A DNA stretch of 64,000 nt from Desulfomicrobium baculatum DSM 4028 (GCF_000023225.1 NC_013173.1:2420501-2484500), one strand, 5' to 3'. Numbered from the stretch's first letter, positions 8,286-18,114 are shown. The notes: generated from the letters alone by a model not told the origin. Translations and numbers: made by a program.

Positions 8286-9923
8286 ATGAACATCACCATG
8301 CATGGAAGTCAGCAACTCCTCATCAAAAACATCTTTGAGTCCCCGATCCAGGACCATCCGGACCAGGAGATCGTCTACGCAGGCATCCTGCGCTTCACCT
8401 ACGCGCAGTTCCGGGAACGCGTGGCGAGGCTCGCGGCCATGCTGCTGGCTCAGGGCGTAAAGGCCGGCGATACCGTGGCCGTCATGGACTACGACAGCCA
8501 TCGCTACCTGGAATGCTACTTCGCCATCCCCATGATCGGCGCGGTCATGCACACCATCAACATCCGCCTCTCCCCCGAGCAGATGGTCTATACCATCGGG
8601 CACGCCGAGGATGACATCATCCTCGTCAACTCGGATTTTTTGCCTCTCCTGGAGCAGATCAAGGGCCGCCTCGACACCGTGGAAAAATTCATCCTGCTCT
8701 CGGACACGGGCGACACGCCCGCGACCACCCTGCCCCTGGCCGGTGAATACGAAGCGCTGCTGGCCGCAAGCACGCCCCTGCAGGACTTCCCGGACTTCGA
8801 CGAGAACACCCGCGCCACGACCTTCTACACCACCGGCACCACCGGGCTGCCCAAGGGCGTGTTCTTCAGCCACCGCCAACTCGTCCTGCACACCCTGGCC
8901 AGCATCGCGGCGCTGAGTTCGAACGCCACCCAGGGCCGCTTTCACCGTGAAGATGTGTACATGCCCATCACCCCCATGTTCCATGTCCACGCCTGGGGCA
9001 TCCCGTACATGGCCACCATGCTCGGCGTGAAGCAGGTCTATCCGGGCAGGTACATCCCCGAGGTCCTGGCGCGGCTCATCGCCACCGAAAAGGTCACCTT
9101 CAGCCATTGCGTGCCGACCATCCTGCACATGCTCCTGTCCGACCCCAAATGCGCCCAGTTCGACCTTGCCGGATGGAAAGTGGTCATCGGCGGCGCGGCC
9201 ATGCCCAAGGCCATCTGCGCGGCGGCCCTGGACCGGGGCATCGACGTCTTCACCGGCTACGGCATGTCCGAGACCTGCCCCATTCTGAGTCTGGCGCACC
9301 TCTCCGACGCCGAACTGCAGCTTGACCGCGAGACGCAGATCGCCCTGCGCACGCGCACGGGCAAGGGTCTGCCCATGGTCCGCCTGCGTCTGGTGGACGA
9401 CAATGGGACCGAAGTGCCCAGTGACGACAAGACCCCCGGAGCCCTGCAGGTCCGCGCGCCCTGGCTGACCGCGTCCTACCTGAAAGACGAGAGCAACTCC
9501 AAAAAGCTGTGGACCGACGGCTGGCTGAACACAGGCGATGTGGCCTGCCGCAACGCGGAAGGCAGCCTGCGCATCACGGACCGCACCAAGGACGTGATCA
9601 AGGTCGGCGGTGAATGGATAAGTTCGCTTGAACTCGAAGACATCATCCTGCAGCACCCCGACGTGGCCGAGACCGCGGTCATCGGCAAGCCGGACCTGCG
9701 CTGGGGCGAGACTCCGCTGGCCCTGGTGGTGCCCAGGAAAGGCACGACCCCGCAGGAAAAGGAGATCGCCCAGCACGTGAAAAGCTTCGTGGACAAAGGG
9801 GTGCTGCCCAAGGAAGCCATCCTGCTCAAGGCCCGACTGGTCGAGACCATCGCCAAGACCAGCGTCGGCAAGATCAGCAAGGTGACCATGCGCGAGCTGT
9901 ATTTGAAAGACGGCGAGGAATAG
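8286..9923 (+). CDS. Acyl-CoA synthetase (AMP-forming fatty-acid CoA ligase)
   Basis: A 545-residue ANL-superfamily enzyme that activates a carboxylic acid with ATP and joins it to CoA. Visible motifs in order: the P-loop-like FYTTGTTGLPKGVFF (about residues 180-195), GYGMSETCP (about 325), TDRTKDVIKVGGEWIS (about 435) and the C-terminal KTSVGKISK with the adenylation lysine. The motif set fits medium/long-chain fatty acyl-CoA synthetases, though chain length cannot be read. It is single, with a strong terminator just after it, and the palindrome at 8079-8117 upstream may control it. Confidence 0.9.
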   Translation: MNITMHGSQQLLIKNIFESPIQDHPDQEIVYAGILRFTYAQFRERVARLAAMLLAQGVKAGDTVAVMDYDSHRYLECYFAIPMIGAVMHTINIRLSPEQMVYTIGHAEDDIILVNSDFLPLLEQIKGRLDTVEKFILLSDTGDTPATTLPLAGEYEALLAASTPLQDFPDFDENTRATTFYTTGTTGLPKGVFFSHRQLVLHTLASIAALSSNATQGRFHREDVYMPITPMFHVHAWGIPYMATMLGVKQVYPGRYIPEVLARLIATEKVTFSHCVPTILHMLLSDPKCAQFDLAGWKVVIGGAAMPKAICAAALDRGIDVFTGYGMSETCPILSLAHLSDAELQLDRETQIALRTRTGKGLPMVRLRLVDDNGTEVPSDDKTPGALQVRAPWLTASYLKDESNSKKLWTDGWLNTGDVACRNAEGSLRITDRTKDVIKVGGEWISSLELEDIILQHPDVAETAVIGKPDLRWGETPLALVVPRKGTTPQEKEIAQHVKSFVDKGVLPKEAILLKARLVETIAKTSVGKISKVTMRELYLKDGEE

Positions 9924-9950
9924 ACGAGCTTCCCCGAACGCCCAGATAAA

Positions 9951-9984
9951 AAAAGCTTTCCCGCACAGTTGCGGGAAAGCTTTT
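9951..9984 (+). terminator. Rho-independent terminator after the acyl-CoA synthetase
   Basis: A perfect 15-bp stem (9951-9965 with 9970-9984, loop CAGT). The right arm ends in TTTT and the left arm begins AAAA, so it could act in both directions. Confidence 0.85.
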
Positions 9985-10025
9985 GTTTGGTAGAGTAGCA
10001 ATGAACACACATCAGGGAGTCAAAC

Positions 10026-10550
10026 ATGAAAAAAGCAAATCGAGCCCTCCTCGTCATCGACCTGCAAAACGACTACTTTCCCGATGGAAAATTCCCCCTG
10101 TGGAACACCGAAAGCACGCTGACCAACGTTCAGAATGCCATCAAAAAGGCCATCTCAAACGACATCCCGGTCATCCTCGTTCAGCACGTCGCAAGCGGCA
10201 AAGCAGGAGCCGCGCCCTTCTTCAATGCGGGAACTCCTGGAGTCGCCTTGCATCCCGGCATTCTTGAAGTCGCGCACGACGCGAAAATCGTCATCAAGAA
10301 ATTCGCGGACAGCTTTCTTGAGACCAATCTTGAAAATATACTTGCTGAGGAAAAGATCGAGGAAATACTCTTGTGCGGGATGATGACCCAGAACTGCGTT
10401 ACGCACACTGCGCTTTCAAAGTCGGCGGAAAAATACAAGATCTCCATCCTGGCGGACTGCTGCACCACGGTCAGCGAAATGATTCACAACATCGCCTTAA
10501 ACGGCCTGGCCCCGCGAGTGACGCTGACAACGTCCACGGACGCTCTTTAA
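10026..10550 (+). CDS. Isochorismatase-family cysteine hydrolase
   Basis: A 174-residue cytosolic alpha/beta hydrolase of the isochorismatase/nicotinamidase superfamily. The catalytic triad is apparent: Asp12 in VIDLQNDYF, Lys91 or Lys92 in IVIKKFADSF and Cys124 in GMMTQNCVTHTA with a preceding cis-peptide-type segment. Length matches small amidohydrolases of this family. It stands alone and convergent to a LysR gene, so the context gives no substrate. Confidence 0.87.
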   Translation: MKKANRALLVIDLQNDYFPDGKFPLWNTESTLTNVQNAIKKAISNDIPVILVQHVASGKAGAAPFFNAGTPGVALHPGILEVAHDAKIVIKKFADSFLETNLENILAEEKIEEILLCGMMTQNCVTHTALSKSAEKYKISILADCCTTVSEMIHNIALNGLAPRVTLTTSTDAL

Positions 10551-10598
10551 GCTGCTACGGGAGAGGGGGGATGCCAGATCTTCCCCCTTGGGCAGGCC

Positions 10599-11489
10599 TT
10601 AGGGACAGCTGGCGCATTCCCAGACCGACGCCACCACATCCCGCACGGCCCCCAGAACAGGCTCGACCTTCCTGGCTTCCCGGCACACAAAGGACAATGG
10701 CAGGCCCAGCCGCTCTCCTGGCCAGATTGCGAACTGCCCGCGCTCCCGGCCGACAAGCGCCTCGTCCTCGCGCATGAGGGTCACGCCTTCTCCGGCAAGG
10801 ACCAGGGCGCGCAGAATGCTCTCGTGATCGGCCTCGATGCGTTTCTGCGGGTGCTGCCCGAGCTCGGAGAATTTCCGGTCCAGGATGTCCAGGAAAGGAC
10901 AATTATGGGCCATCCAGATCCAGGGCATGGCCGCGATCTCCGGCCATCCGGCGCTCTCCAGCCGCGCGGCCCATCCGGCCGGGCCCACGACGCGAAAGGG
11001 AACCCGGGCCAAGACCGTCGCCAGCACGCCCTCCTCCGAAATCTCGCCATACGCGAATCCCGCATCCAGCACGCCCCGACGCACATCGCGCACGATTTCC
11101 CAGGAATTGGAGTTGACCAGCGACATGGTGATGCCCGGATAATCCGTGCGCATCAGGGCCGAGATCTCGACCAGGCGAATGAAGACCGAATCCGTGTTGA
11201 TGCCGAGGGTAATCTGGCCGTTCAACTCGCCGCTCATGTTCCTGGCCGCGCCGAGCAGCGACTCGGCATCATCGAGAATGCGCCGGACGCGGCCCAGGAG
11301 CTTCTCGCCTTCCCGGGACAGGATCATGCCCTTGGGCGTGCGATGAAAGAGGACAACGCCAAGCTCCCCCTCCAGCGCCTTGATGTGGCTGCTGACCGCA
11401 GGCTGGCTGACGAAAAGGCGCTCGGCCGCGCGGGTCAGGTGATTCTCTTCGGCCACAGCCACAAAAGTCCGCAGATGGTGCAAATCCAT
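10599..11489 (-). CDS. LysR-family transcription regulator
   Basis: A 296-residue LysR-type regulator. The N-terminal winged helix is textbook (MDLHHLRTFVAVAEENHLTRAAERL, then SQPAVSSHIKALEGELG), followed by a periplasmic-binding-protein-like effector domain (about residues 90-290). It diverges from a small membrane-protein gene and the quinone oxidoreductase gene, its most likely targets by the usual LysR arrangement. The effector is unknown. Confidence 0.9.
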   Translation of the reverse strand: MDLHHLRTFVAVAEENHLTRAAERLFVSQPAVSSHIKALEGELGVVLFHRTPKGMILSREGEKLLGRVRRILDDAESLLGAARNMSGELNGQITLGINTDSVFIRLVEISALMRTDYPGITMSLVNSNSWEIVRDVRRGVLDAGFAYGEISEEGVLATVLARVPFRVVGPAGWAARLESAGWPEIAAMPWIWMAHNCPFLDILDRKFSELGQHPQKRIEADHESILRALVLAGEGVTLMREDEALVGRERGQFAIWPGERLGLPLSFVCREARKVEPVLGAVRDVVASVWECASCP

Positions 11490-11591
11490 ATTTTCTCCAT
11501 AACGAAATCAGAACGGCATCATCACATAATCACATTGGATTGAAAACAACGCCAGGTGGTACCTCCGCAGGCATCAACCAAGGAGGACCTC

Positions 11592-11765
11592 ATGGACATG
11601 ACTCGACTGGCAGGCATGCTGCGCTATTTCCTGATCCCCGAAGACACCATCCTGACCCGGCCCGAAGCGCAATGCTTCGCGGGCGGCGCGGCTTCGGCAT
11701 TCAAGACTTTGATCTGGATCGCCCTGGCCCTGGGGCTCGGCTTTCTGCTGGCCCGGCTGAACTGA
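11592..11765 (+). CDS. Small single-span membrane protein
   Basis: A 57-residue protein of unknown function starting MDMTRLAGMLRYFLIPED, ending in one clear transmembrane helix (about residues 35-54). ATG 11592 is preceded by AGGAGG. A longer frame from an upstream codon is possible but lacks a ribosome site. It lies between the divergent LysR gene and the quinone oxidoreductase. Confidence 0.6.
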   Translation: MDMTRLAGMLRYFLIPEDTILTRPEAQCFAGGAASAFKTLIWIALALGLGFLLARLN

Positions 11766-11912
11766 CCGTGCGGCGACCGGCGAACGATTCCGGCGTGGTC
11801 CGGCGGAAGCACATTTTTCAAGACACGACGGGGACCATGAAAACAAAAATTTCAGTTCATCAAACCCGCGCTTGGAGGTAGTGTCTCCTCAACACGTTCC
11901 ATGGAGGAAAAC

Positions 11913-12899
11913 ATGAAAGCGCAACTCTTGCAAACATACGGGGATACGCCCGATTTTCGGCTGGCGGATACTGACATTCCCGCAGTCAAACCCGGTCATG
12001 TGCTGGTGCGCGTGGCCGCGACCAGCGTGAACCCCATCGATATCAAGATTCGGAAGATGAAACCGGCCTTCGCCCCGGCGCTGCCCGCCATTCTGGGCAT
12101 GGACGTGGCCGGGACGGTAGAGGCCGTAGGCGAGGGCGTGAGCGGCCTTAAACCCGGCGACGAGGTCTTCGGCTGCGCGGGAGGCCTTGCGGACATGCCC
12201 GGCGCCCTGGCTGAATACATGCTGGCCGACGCGAGGCTCCTGGCCCTCAAACCGGCGAACCTGACCATGGCGCAGGCGGCGGCGCTGCCGCTGGTGACCA
12301 TCACTGCCTGGGACGCGCTCTTCGACCGGGCCAGGATCAAGGCCGGGCAGTTCGTGCTGATCCATGCTGGCACGGGCGGGGTCGGACATGTGGCCGTGCA
12401 GCTGGCCAAATCCTGCGGAGCCCGCGTGGCCACGACCGTGTCCTCGACCGACAAGGCCGAGCTGGCCCGGTCTCTGGGCGCGGACGAGATCATCAACTAC
12501 CGCGAGGAGAAGCCCGAGGAGTATGTCGCAAGGCTGACCGGCGGGCGAGGCTTCGACGTCGTCTTCGACACTGTGGGCGGAGCCAACCTGGACGCGTCGT
12601 TCCTGGCGGCCGGAGCTGGCGGGGTGGTCGTCTCCACCAACACCCGCTCCACGCACGACCTGTCCCTCCTGCACGCCAAGGCGCTGACCCTGTCGGTGGT
12701 CTTCATGCTTCTGCCGCTCGTCACCGGACAGGGCCGCGAGCGCCACGGCGAGATCATAGCCCAGGCCGCCGCGCTGGCCCAAGGCGGCAAGCTCAGACCG
12801 CATCTGGGCGAGGTCTTTCCCCTGGAGGACATCGCAAAAGCCCACGACTTCCTGGACAGCGGCCGGGCCGTGGGCAAGGTCGTGATCCAGGTCGCATGA
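11913..12899 (+). CDS. Zinc-independent quinone oxidoreductase (MDR family)
   Basis: A 328-residue medium-chain dehydrogenase/reductase. The N-terminal GroES-like domain (NPIDIKIRKM; GMDVAGTVEAVGEGV) is followed by a Rossmann domain with HAGTGGVGHVAVQLAKSCGARV, the NADPH-binding AxGxGGVG motif. The catalytic and structural zinc ligands of alcohol dehydrogenases are absent, so a quinone/enone reductase role is likely. GGAGG precedes the chosen ATG; an in-frame ATG twelve bases upstream overlaps that site. It is downstream of the LysR/small membrane protein pair. Confidence 0.87.
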   Translation: MKAQLLQTYGDTPDFRLADTDIPAVKPGHVLVRVAATSVNPIDIKIRKMKPAFAPALPAILGMDVAGTVEAVGEGVSGLKPGDEVFGCAGGLADMPGALAEYMLADARLLALKPANLTMAQAAALPLVTITAWDALFDRARIKAGQFVLIHAGTGGVGHVAVQLAKSCGARVATTVSSTDKAELARSLGADEIINYREEKPEEYVARLTGGRGFDVVFDTVGGANLDASFLAAGAGGVVVSTNTRSTHDLSLLHAKALTLSVVFMLLPLVTGQGRERHGEIIAQAAALAQGGKLRPHLGEVFPLEDIAKAHDFLDSGRAVGKVVIQVA

Positions 12900-13022
12900 T
12901 CCTGACCGACGAGGCGGCTTCGGTGCGTCCGGGGCCGCCCCCGAGTTGCCCGGCGGAGGATCGTGCTTATTTGAGTGCGGTCGGCATTTTTCGCCGTGCG
13001 ACCAAAGAAACCGGAGCCCGAC

Positions 13023-13988
13023 ATGCACCAGCCCCCCATCGATCCCGAGCGTTTTTTCTCCCACCGGGGAGTGAACCGCCTCCAGACCCTGCTTCTGCTC
13101 GGCCTCATGACCGGCTACGCTTGGCTGGTGAGCTGGCTGCTGTGGGGAGCGGACGGATTGTGGTTCGTCGTTGCATGGAGCGCGGTCCTGCTTTTCTTCT
13201 CTCCGCAGCTCTCGGGCCGCTGGGTGCTCCGGATGTACAGCGCAAGGCCCGTACCCCCCGCCCAGGCCGCCCAATATCATCAGGCCCTGACAGTTCTCGC
13301 GCAACGGGCCGGCCTGCCCAGACCGCCATCCCTGTGGTGGGTGCCAAGCCCCATGGTCAACGCCTTCGCCGTCGGCGGCCGGGACGAGTCCGCCATCGCC
13401 GTGACCGACGGTCTGCTGCGCACGCTCTCCCCGCGTGAGCTGGTCGCGGTCCTGGCGCATGAAGCCGCGCACATCGCCCACGGCGACCTCTTCGTCATGA
13501 GCCTGGCCGACACCATCTCCCGCATCACTTCGGCCATGAGCTTCGCGGGCCTCATCCTCATCTTCCTGTCCCTGCCCCAGGCCCTGGCCGGCGGCGATGT
13601 GGACTGGTGGCCGCTCATCCTCCTGGCGGCCGCCCCGCAGGTCAACCTGCTGGCCCAGCTCGGGCTGTCCCGCACCCGCGAGTTCGACGCGGACCTGACC
13701 GCCGCCCAGTTGACTGGCGACCCCGAAGGGTTGGCCTCGGCCCTGGTCAAGCTGGAGAGGATCGAGCGCGGCTTACTGCGCCGCATCTTCTTTCCGGGCC
13801 AGGGCGTACCCGAACCCTCTTGGCTGCGCACCCATCCGACCACGGAGGAACGTATCCGACGCCTCATGGATCTGCAGCGAAGCCGCTACAGTCCCTGGTC
13901 CGACGACTATTCCTTCGAACCTCCCCAGTTCCCGCACATCAGGGTACGACAACGCTCCAAAGGCGGCTGGTGGGGATTCTGGTACTGA
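13023..13988 (+). CDS. M48-family membrane zinc metalloprotease (HtpX-like)
   Basis: A 321-residue integral membrane protease. The zinc-binding HEAAH motif lies at about residues 145-149 with the third ligand Glu in the SRTREFDADLTAAQL segment, as in HtpX. Two hydrophobic segments near residues 22-60 and another pair after the HExxH helix place the active site at the cytoplasmic face. Start ATG 13023 has GGAG eight bases upstream. HtpX-like proteases degrade damaged membrane proteins; nothing nearby suggests a specific target. Confidence 0.88.
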   Translation: MHQPPIDPERFFSHRGVNRLQTLLLLGLMTGYAWLVSWLLWGADGLWFVVAWSAVLLFFSPQLSGRWVLRMYSARPVPPAQAAQYHQALTVLAQRAGLPRPPSLWWVPSPMVNAFAVGGRDESAIAVTDGLLRTLSPRELVAVLAHEAAHIAHGDLFVMSLADTISRITSAMSFAGLILIFLSLPQALAGGDVDWWPLILLAAAPQVNLLAQLGLSRTREFDADLTAAQLTGDPEGLASALVKLERIERGLLRRIFFPGQGVPEPSWLRTHPTTEERIRRLMDLQRSRYSPWSDDYSFEPPQFPHIRVRQRSKGGWWGFWY

Positions 13989-14011
13989 AGACCAACGGAA
14001 GGCGCCTGCGA

Positions 14012-14866
14012 TCAATATGACGTCAAAAAGTCATCATACATGCCTCGAAAATCCTCGACGACCGAAGGCGTAAGCCAGCGTTCCAAGGCCTGCCTGTACT
14101 GGAGCGAGCCTCGATTCCGGAGCAGAATTTCGTTGACGCGATCGATCATGGCCGTGCCCCAAGCGGTGCGTGGCGCCGCAATGCGGCCCTGCAGGGGGAC
14201 CATGCTTTCGCGCAATGGAGCGATGGTTATCCGGTCTTCCAGGTTCTTCATCCGTGCGCTGTACACCGCTTCGAAAGGGTAGGCGAGGATCCCATCCACC
14301 CGGCCCAGAAGCAGCATCTCAAGCAGGCTTTCAAAAAGATTTGATCCCTGATTGACAACCACGCGGGACAGATCGGGAGACGAGAGCAGAACGGAATCAA
14401 GCTCCGGACCGTACGACCTGTCAGCGGCCACGCCCAGGCGTTTGCGGGCGATGAAATCACGCAGGCTGACGTGTCCGCCCAGCCCCAGGGAATCCTGCTC
14501 CCCGGCCCGAACCACGAGACAGACCGGAGGAACCAGAACGCAAGGCACGGAATACTGCATCACCCGGTCGCGCTGCGAATTGGGAATGATGCCCACGGCC
14601 AGAACGTTCCGGCCGTTCTCCATCCAGTTGAGGGTCCGGCTCAGGTTGGCGGTGACAATAGCGTGTTCGAATTCGACCAGTTCGCGACCCATCAGTTCGT
14701 GAATCATGTCCGAGATGCCCTGTCCGGCATAAGGGCCGCTGGTGATGCGCAGGGGCGGAAATTCGGCATGCATCCACGTCACTTCATCACGCGATTGCGC
14801 CATGGCCACGCAAGGCAGGAAAACAACCAAAAACAGCAGGGTAGTTCTGAATGATTTCGAAAACAT
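14012..14866 (-). CDS. Periplasmic solute-binding-like protein (SBP family 3 type)
   Basis: A 284-residue secreted protein with a signal peptide (residues 1-23, ending CVAMAQS). It resembles amino-acid-type periplasmic binding proteins but has no ABC permease genes beside it. Such solitary proteins with HAEFPPLRI and an aromatic-lined cleft are often of unknown ligand, or feed sensor proteins. ATG 14866 is chosen because the signal peptide begins there; the open frame extends upstream without one. Confidence 0.7.
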   Translation of the reverse strand: MFSKSFRTTLLFLVVFLPCVAMAQSRDEVTWMHAEFPPLRITSGPYAGQGISDMIHELMGRELVEFEHAIVTANLSRTLNWMENGRNVLAVGIIPNSQRDRVMQYSVPCVLVPPVCLVVRAGEQDSLGLGGHVSLRDFIARKRLGVAADRSYGPELDSVLLSSPDLSRVVVNQGSNLFESLLEMLLLGRVDGILAYPFEAVYSARMKNLEDRITIAPLRESMVPLQGRIAAPRTAWGTAMIDRVNEILLRNRGSLQYRQALERWLTPSVVEDFRGMYDDFLTSY

Positions 14867-15041
14867 AGCCGAATTGTAAGACAAGCAGCACAAAACAGCA
14901 ACATTCGAACGCCATGTCTTACAAGCTATCGACAAGCGATTTTCATGCTCACTTCCGGCATTCCAAAGCCACAAAAGCCACATTTTTCCTTTATTTGCGG
15001 CCAAGTCGGGCTTATGCTCCCGCCAAAAAGAAGGAGGAGAA

Positions 15042-16325
15042 ATGTCGCACCATTCGCATCGCTCGGGATATTCCGAACTGACCGACCGGCTGAACCGCTG
15101 CCCGCAGGGAGCTCCCCCCTCCGAATCGCTGCACAAAATCCTGAAAATCCTCTTTTCCGAGCGCGAGGCCGAGCTCATTGCCATCCTGCCCATCAAACCG
15201 TTCACGGTCGAAAAGGCGGCCGAGGTCTGGAAGATGGACCCGGTCAAGACCAGGAACATCCTCGAAGATCTGGCCGGACGGGCCATGCTCGTGGACATCG
15301 AAGGCGAGGACGGGCAGACGACCTATGTCCTGCCCCCGCCCATGGCCGGTTTCTTCGAATTTTCCATGATGCGCACGCGCGGCGACATCGACCAGAAAGC
15401 CCTGGGCGAACTCTTCTACCAGTACCTGAACGTGGAGGAGGATTTCATCAAGGCCCTCTTCGTCGACGGCGAGACGCAGCTCGGCCGCGTCTTCGTACAG
15501 GAGCCCATGCTCCCGGCCGGGAGCGCCGTGCACGTCCTCGACTACGAGCGGGCCACCGAGGTCATCCGCACCGCCAGCCACCTGGCCATCAGCACCTGCT
15601 ACTGCCGCCACAAGATGCAGCACATGGGCCGGGACTGCGATGCGCCCAAAGACATCTGCATGACCTTCAACACCTCGGCGGCATCCCTCTCGCGCCACGG
15701 TCATGCCCGGCCCGTGGACACTGCCGAGTGCCTGGATCTGCTGGACCTGGCCCAGGAGCACGGACTGGTGCAGTTCGGGGAAAACGTGCGCGAGCGCGTC
15801 AACTTCATCTGCAACTGCTGCGGCTGCTGCTGCGAGGCCATGATCGCGGCCCGCAAGTTCGGCAATCTCCACCCCGTGCACACCACCAACTTTCTGCCCG
15901 TGGTGGACGAGGATCTGTGCAACGGCTGCGGCAAATGCGCGAGCGCCTGCCCGGTGGAGGCCATGAGCATCGTGTCCGCCAACGACCCTCGCCAGCCCAA
16001 ACGCAAAAAGGCCCGCGTGGACGAAAACATCTGCCTGGGCTGCGGAGTCTGCGTGCGGGCCTGCCCGGAAAAGACGCTGTCCCTCAAATCCCGTGAAAAG
16101 CGGGTCATCACCCCGCTCAACTCCGTGCACCGCACCGTGGTCATGGCCCTGGAGCGCGGCAAGCTGCAGGACCTCATCTTCGACAACCGCGTGCTCTGGA
16201 ACCACCGCGCCCTGGCAGCGGTGTTGGGCGTGATCCTGAAGCTTCCGCCCGTGAAGCAGGTCATGGCCACGACGCAGGTCAAGTCGCGGTTCATGGAGTA
16301 TCTGGTGAGAAAGTTCCCGGTCTGA
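15042..16325 (+). CDS. 4Fe-4S ferredoxin-domain protein with winged-helix-like N terminus
   Basis: A 427-residue cytosolic protein. Residues 40-110 look like a helix-turn-helix (ELIAILPIKPFTVEKAAEVW). The centre has Cys-rich motifs STCYCRHKMQHMG and CNCCGCCCEAM. Residues about 295-350 carry two ferredoxin motifs (CNGCGKCASACPVEA and CLGCGVCVRACPEKT), each binding one [4Fe-4S]. The composition fits a family common in sulfate reducers and methanogens, presumed to be an electron-transfer or redox-sensing protein. GGAGGAG precedes ATG 15042. It stands between divergently and convergently placed genes and no partner is evident. Confidence 0.82.
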   Translation: MSHHSHRSGYSELTDRLNRCPQGAPPSESLHKILKILFSEREAELIAILPIKPFTVEKAAEVWKMDPVKTRNILEDLAGRAMLVDIEGEDGQTTYVLPPPMAGFFEFSMMRTRGDIDQKALGELFYQYLNVEEDFIKALFVDGETQLGRVFVQEPMLPAGSAVHVLDYERATEVIRTASHLAISTCYCRHKMQHMGRDCDAPKDICMTFNTSAASLSRHGHARPVDTAECLDLLDLAQEHGLVQFGENVRERVNFICNCCGCCCEAMIAARKFGNLHPVHTTNFLPVVDEDLCNGCGKCASACPVEAMSIVSANDPRQPKRKKARVDENICLGCGVCVRACPEKTLSLKSREKRVITPLNSVHRTVVMALERGKLQDLIFDNRVLWNHRALAAVLGVILKLPPVKQVMATTQVKSRFMEYLVRKFPV

Positions 16326-16341
16326 GCAGCGGGGAGGCGCG

Positions 16342-16713
16342 TCACAGCACTCCGAGCACCAGATACACGCAAAGCATCACGCCCATGAAACCGACCACCG
16401 CGTTTATGCCCATGGCCGCCTTGGTGTTATAGCCGAGAGGGATGTCCATCTCGTGCAGCGTGGCCAGAAAATGGCGATGCTGCAGCACCGAGTAGACCTC
16501 GACAAAGGCGCCAAGCAGGATGAAGCCGATGCCGCCGATGAAGGACAGATGACGCTGGGCTCCGAGCCCGCCCTGCACGCCCAAAAGCTGCATGTAGAGG
16601 CCGAAACGCTCCACCACGAAGCCGAAAGCCATCAGGGAAATGCCTGTCCTGTTCCAAGAGAAGAGAGTCCGTTCCGCGGCGAAAAGAACGCGGGGGTCTG
16701 TCTGGCCGATCAT
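16342..16713 (-). CDS. DUF202 small membrane protein
   Basis: A 123-residue protein with the DUF202 opening (DPRVLFAAERTLFSWNRTGISLMAFGFVVERFG) and three hydrophobic helices. The family (related to YidH) is of unknown function. ATG 16713 has GGAGG six bases upstream. It follows the phosphofructokinase gene start on the opposite side with a 40-base gap, so both may be unrelated neighbours. Confidence 0.8.
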   Translation of the reverse strand: MIGQTDPRVLFAAERTLFSWNRTGISLMAFGFVVERFGLYMQLLGVQGGLGAQRHLSFIGGIGFILLGAFVEVYSVLQHRHFLATLHEMDIPLGYNTKAAMGINAVVGFMGVMLCVYLVLGVL

Positions 16714-16754
16714 TATGCCTCCGTGTGAGAACAAAAAAAAGCAAGGAAAGGCCG

Positions 16755-17858
16755 CTACATGGCCCCGCGCCCCAGGTTCACGCCCGTGGCCTCGGCCGCG
16801 CGGATGAGCTGATGATCCACCGGCACGGTGCGGCACAGCCCGGCCAGCTCCGAGAGAGGCACGAGCACGATGTCCGGGGTTTTGAGGGCCACCATGGTCC
16901 CAAAATCCCCGCGTGCCGCAGCATCCACGGCCGCCGCGCCCAGCCGCGTGCCCAGCACCCGGTCAAAGGCCGTGGGCGATCCGCCGCGCTGGATATGGCC
17001 AAGCACAGTGGTGCGCACTTCCAGCGGAATCCGTTCCCTGATCCGGCAGGCCAGATGAAAGCCGACGCCGCCCAGTTGCTCCACGCCCTGCAGCCGCGTC
17101 GTGGCCGTGCTCTGGGTGATGCGCTCCCCGCCCTCCTCCCTGGCCCCTTCCGCCACCATGATGATGCTGAACGGACTCTTGCCGCGGATGCGGTGCTGGA
17201 TCTTGGCCACCACGTTATCGAGGTTGTAGGGAATCTCGGGGATGAGGATGATATGCGCGCCCCCGGCCAGCCCCGCCTCCAGGGCGATCCACCCGGCGTT
17301 GCGGCCCATGACCTCAAGGATCATGACCCGGTCGTGACTGCGACCGGTCGTGTGCAGACGGTCCATGGCGTCACAGGCCACCTGCACGGCGGTCTGGAAA
17401 CCGAAGGTATAGTCCGTGCCTTCGAGGTCATTATCGATGGTTTTGGGGATGCCGACCACGGGCATGCCCATCTGCTGAAATTTGTGCGCCAGCTCCAGGG
17501 TGCCTTCACCGCCGACCACGAAGAGGCAATCCAGCCCCTGCGACGTGAACGTATCCATGGCCTGCGCGGAAAGGTCGCGGACCGTGATATGCCCGTCTTC
17601 GTCGAACTCGCGGTAGGCGAAGGGGTTGCCCTTGTTGGTGGTGCCGAGGATCGTCCCGCCCAGGGTCAGAATGTCCTTGGTGTTGCCGGTGGTCAGCCGC
17701 ATGGTCCGGCCGAAGATGAGTCCGTCGAAACCGTTCTCAAGCCCCAGCACTTCAGCTCCGTACTGTATGATCGCCGTCCGGGTCACGGCCCTGATCACGG
17801 CGTTGAGGCCGGAGCAATCACCGCCGCCGGTCAGAATTCCAACACGCTGCAAACCCAT
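16755..17858 (-). CDS. pfkA: 6-phosphofructokinase (PfkA family, group III type)
   Basis: A 367-residue enzyme that phosphorylates fructose 6-phosphate. Visible: GGGDCSGLN (phosphate donor loop), GGEGTLELAHKF, PKTIDNDLEGTDYTFGFQTA (catalytic Asp), EVMGRNAGWIAL and GHIQRGGSPTAFDR. At the donor-specificity positions it has Gly in GGEGT (ATP type) but Lys in PKTIDND (as in PPi-type enzymes). This G/K combination is known for group III ATP-dependent enzymes. AGGAGG precedes ATG 17858. It is probably an ATP-PFK; the donor is not certain. Confidence 0.87.
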   Translation of the reverse strand: MGLQRVGILTGGGDCSGLNAVIRAVTRTAIIQYGAEVLGLENGFDGLIFGRTMRLTTGNTKDILTLGGTILGTTNKGNPFAYREFDEDGHITVRDLSAQAMDTFTSQGLDCLFVVGGEGTLELAHKFQQMGMPVVGIPKTIDNDLEGTDYTFGFQTAVQVACDAMDRLHTTGRSHDRVMILEVMGRNAGWIALEAGLAGGAHIILIPEIPYNLDNVVAKIQHRIRGKSPFSIIMVAEGAREEGGERITQSTATTRLQGVEQLGGVGFHLACRIRERIPLEVRTTVLGHIQRGGSPTAFDRVLGTRLGAAAVDAAARGDFGTMVALKTPDIVLVPLSELAGLCRTVPVDHQLIRAAEATGVNLGRGAM

Positions 17859-18114
17859 AATTCCTCCTGGAAGATGCGGTGATCACATGACATTTGTTCC
17901 GACATCGGGCCCCGCCGCGCGTCCATCCCCAGGGTCAGAACCACGAGGCGGGCCATGACGAGCGTGAAAGAGGACGCAACTCATTTCATGCCACTGCATC
18001 CGCATCCGCTTCTGCGTTGCATATCGTTAAAAGATGCCGGCCCGGCGGCGGGTCTGCTCGAACCTGCTGATCATCTTTGGAACCGAAGGCGAAGAGCGGA
18101 AAAACTCCCGGCGA

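Noticed and set aside
8253-10010. 585-codon minus-strand open frame
   Set aside because: It is antisense to the well-supported acyl-CoA synthetase and has no family motif; a GC-rich shadow frame.
11889-13481. 530-codon minus-strand open frame
   Set aside because: Lies opposite the quinone oxidoreductase and M48 protease genes, with biased His/Gly/Gln composition and no motif.
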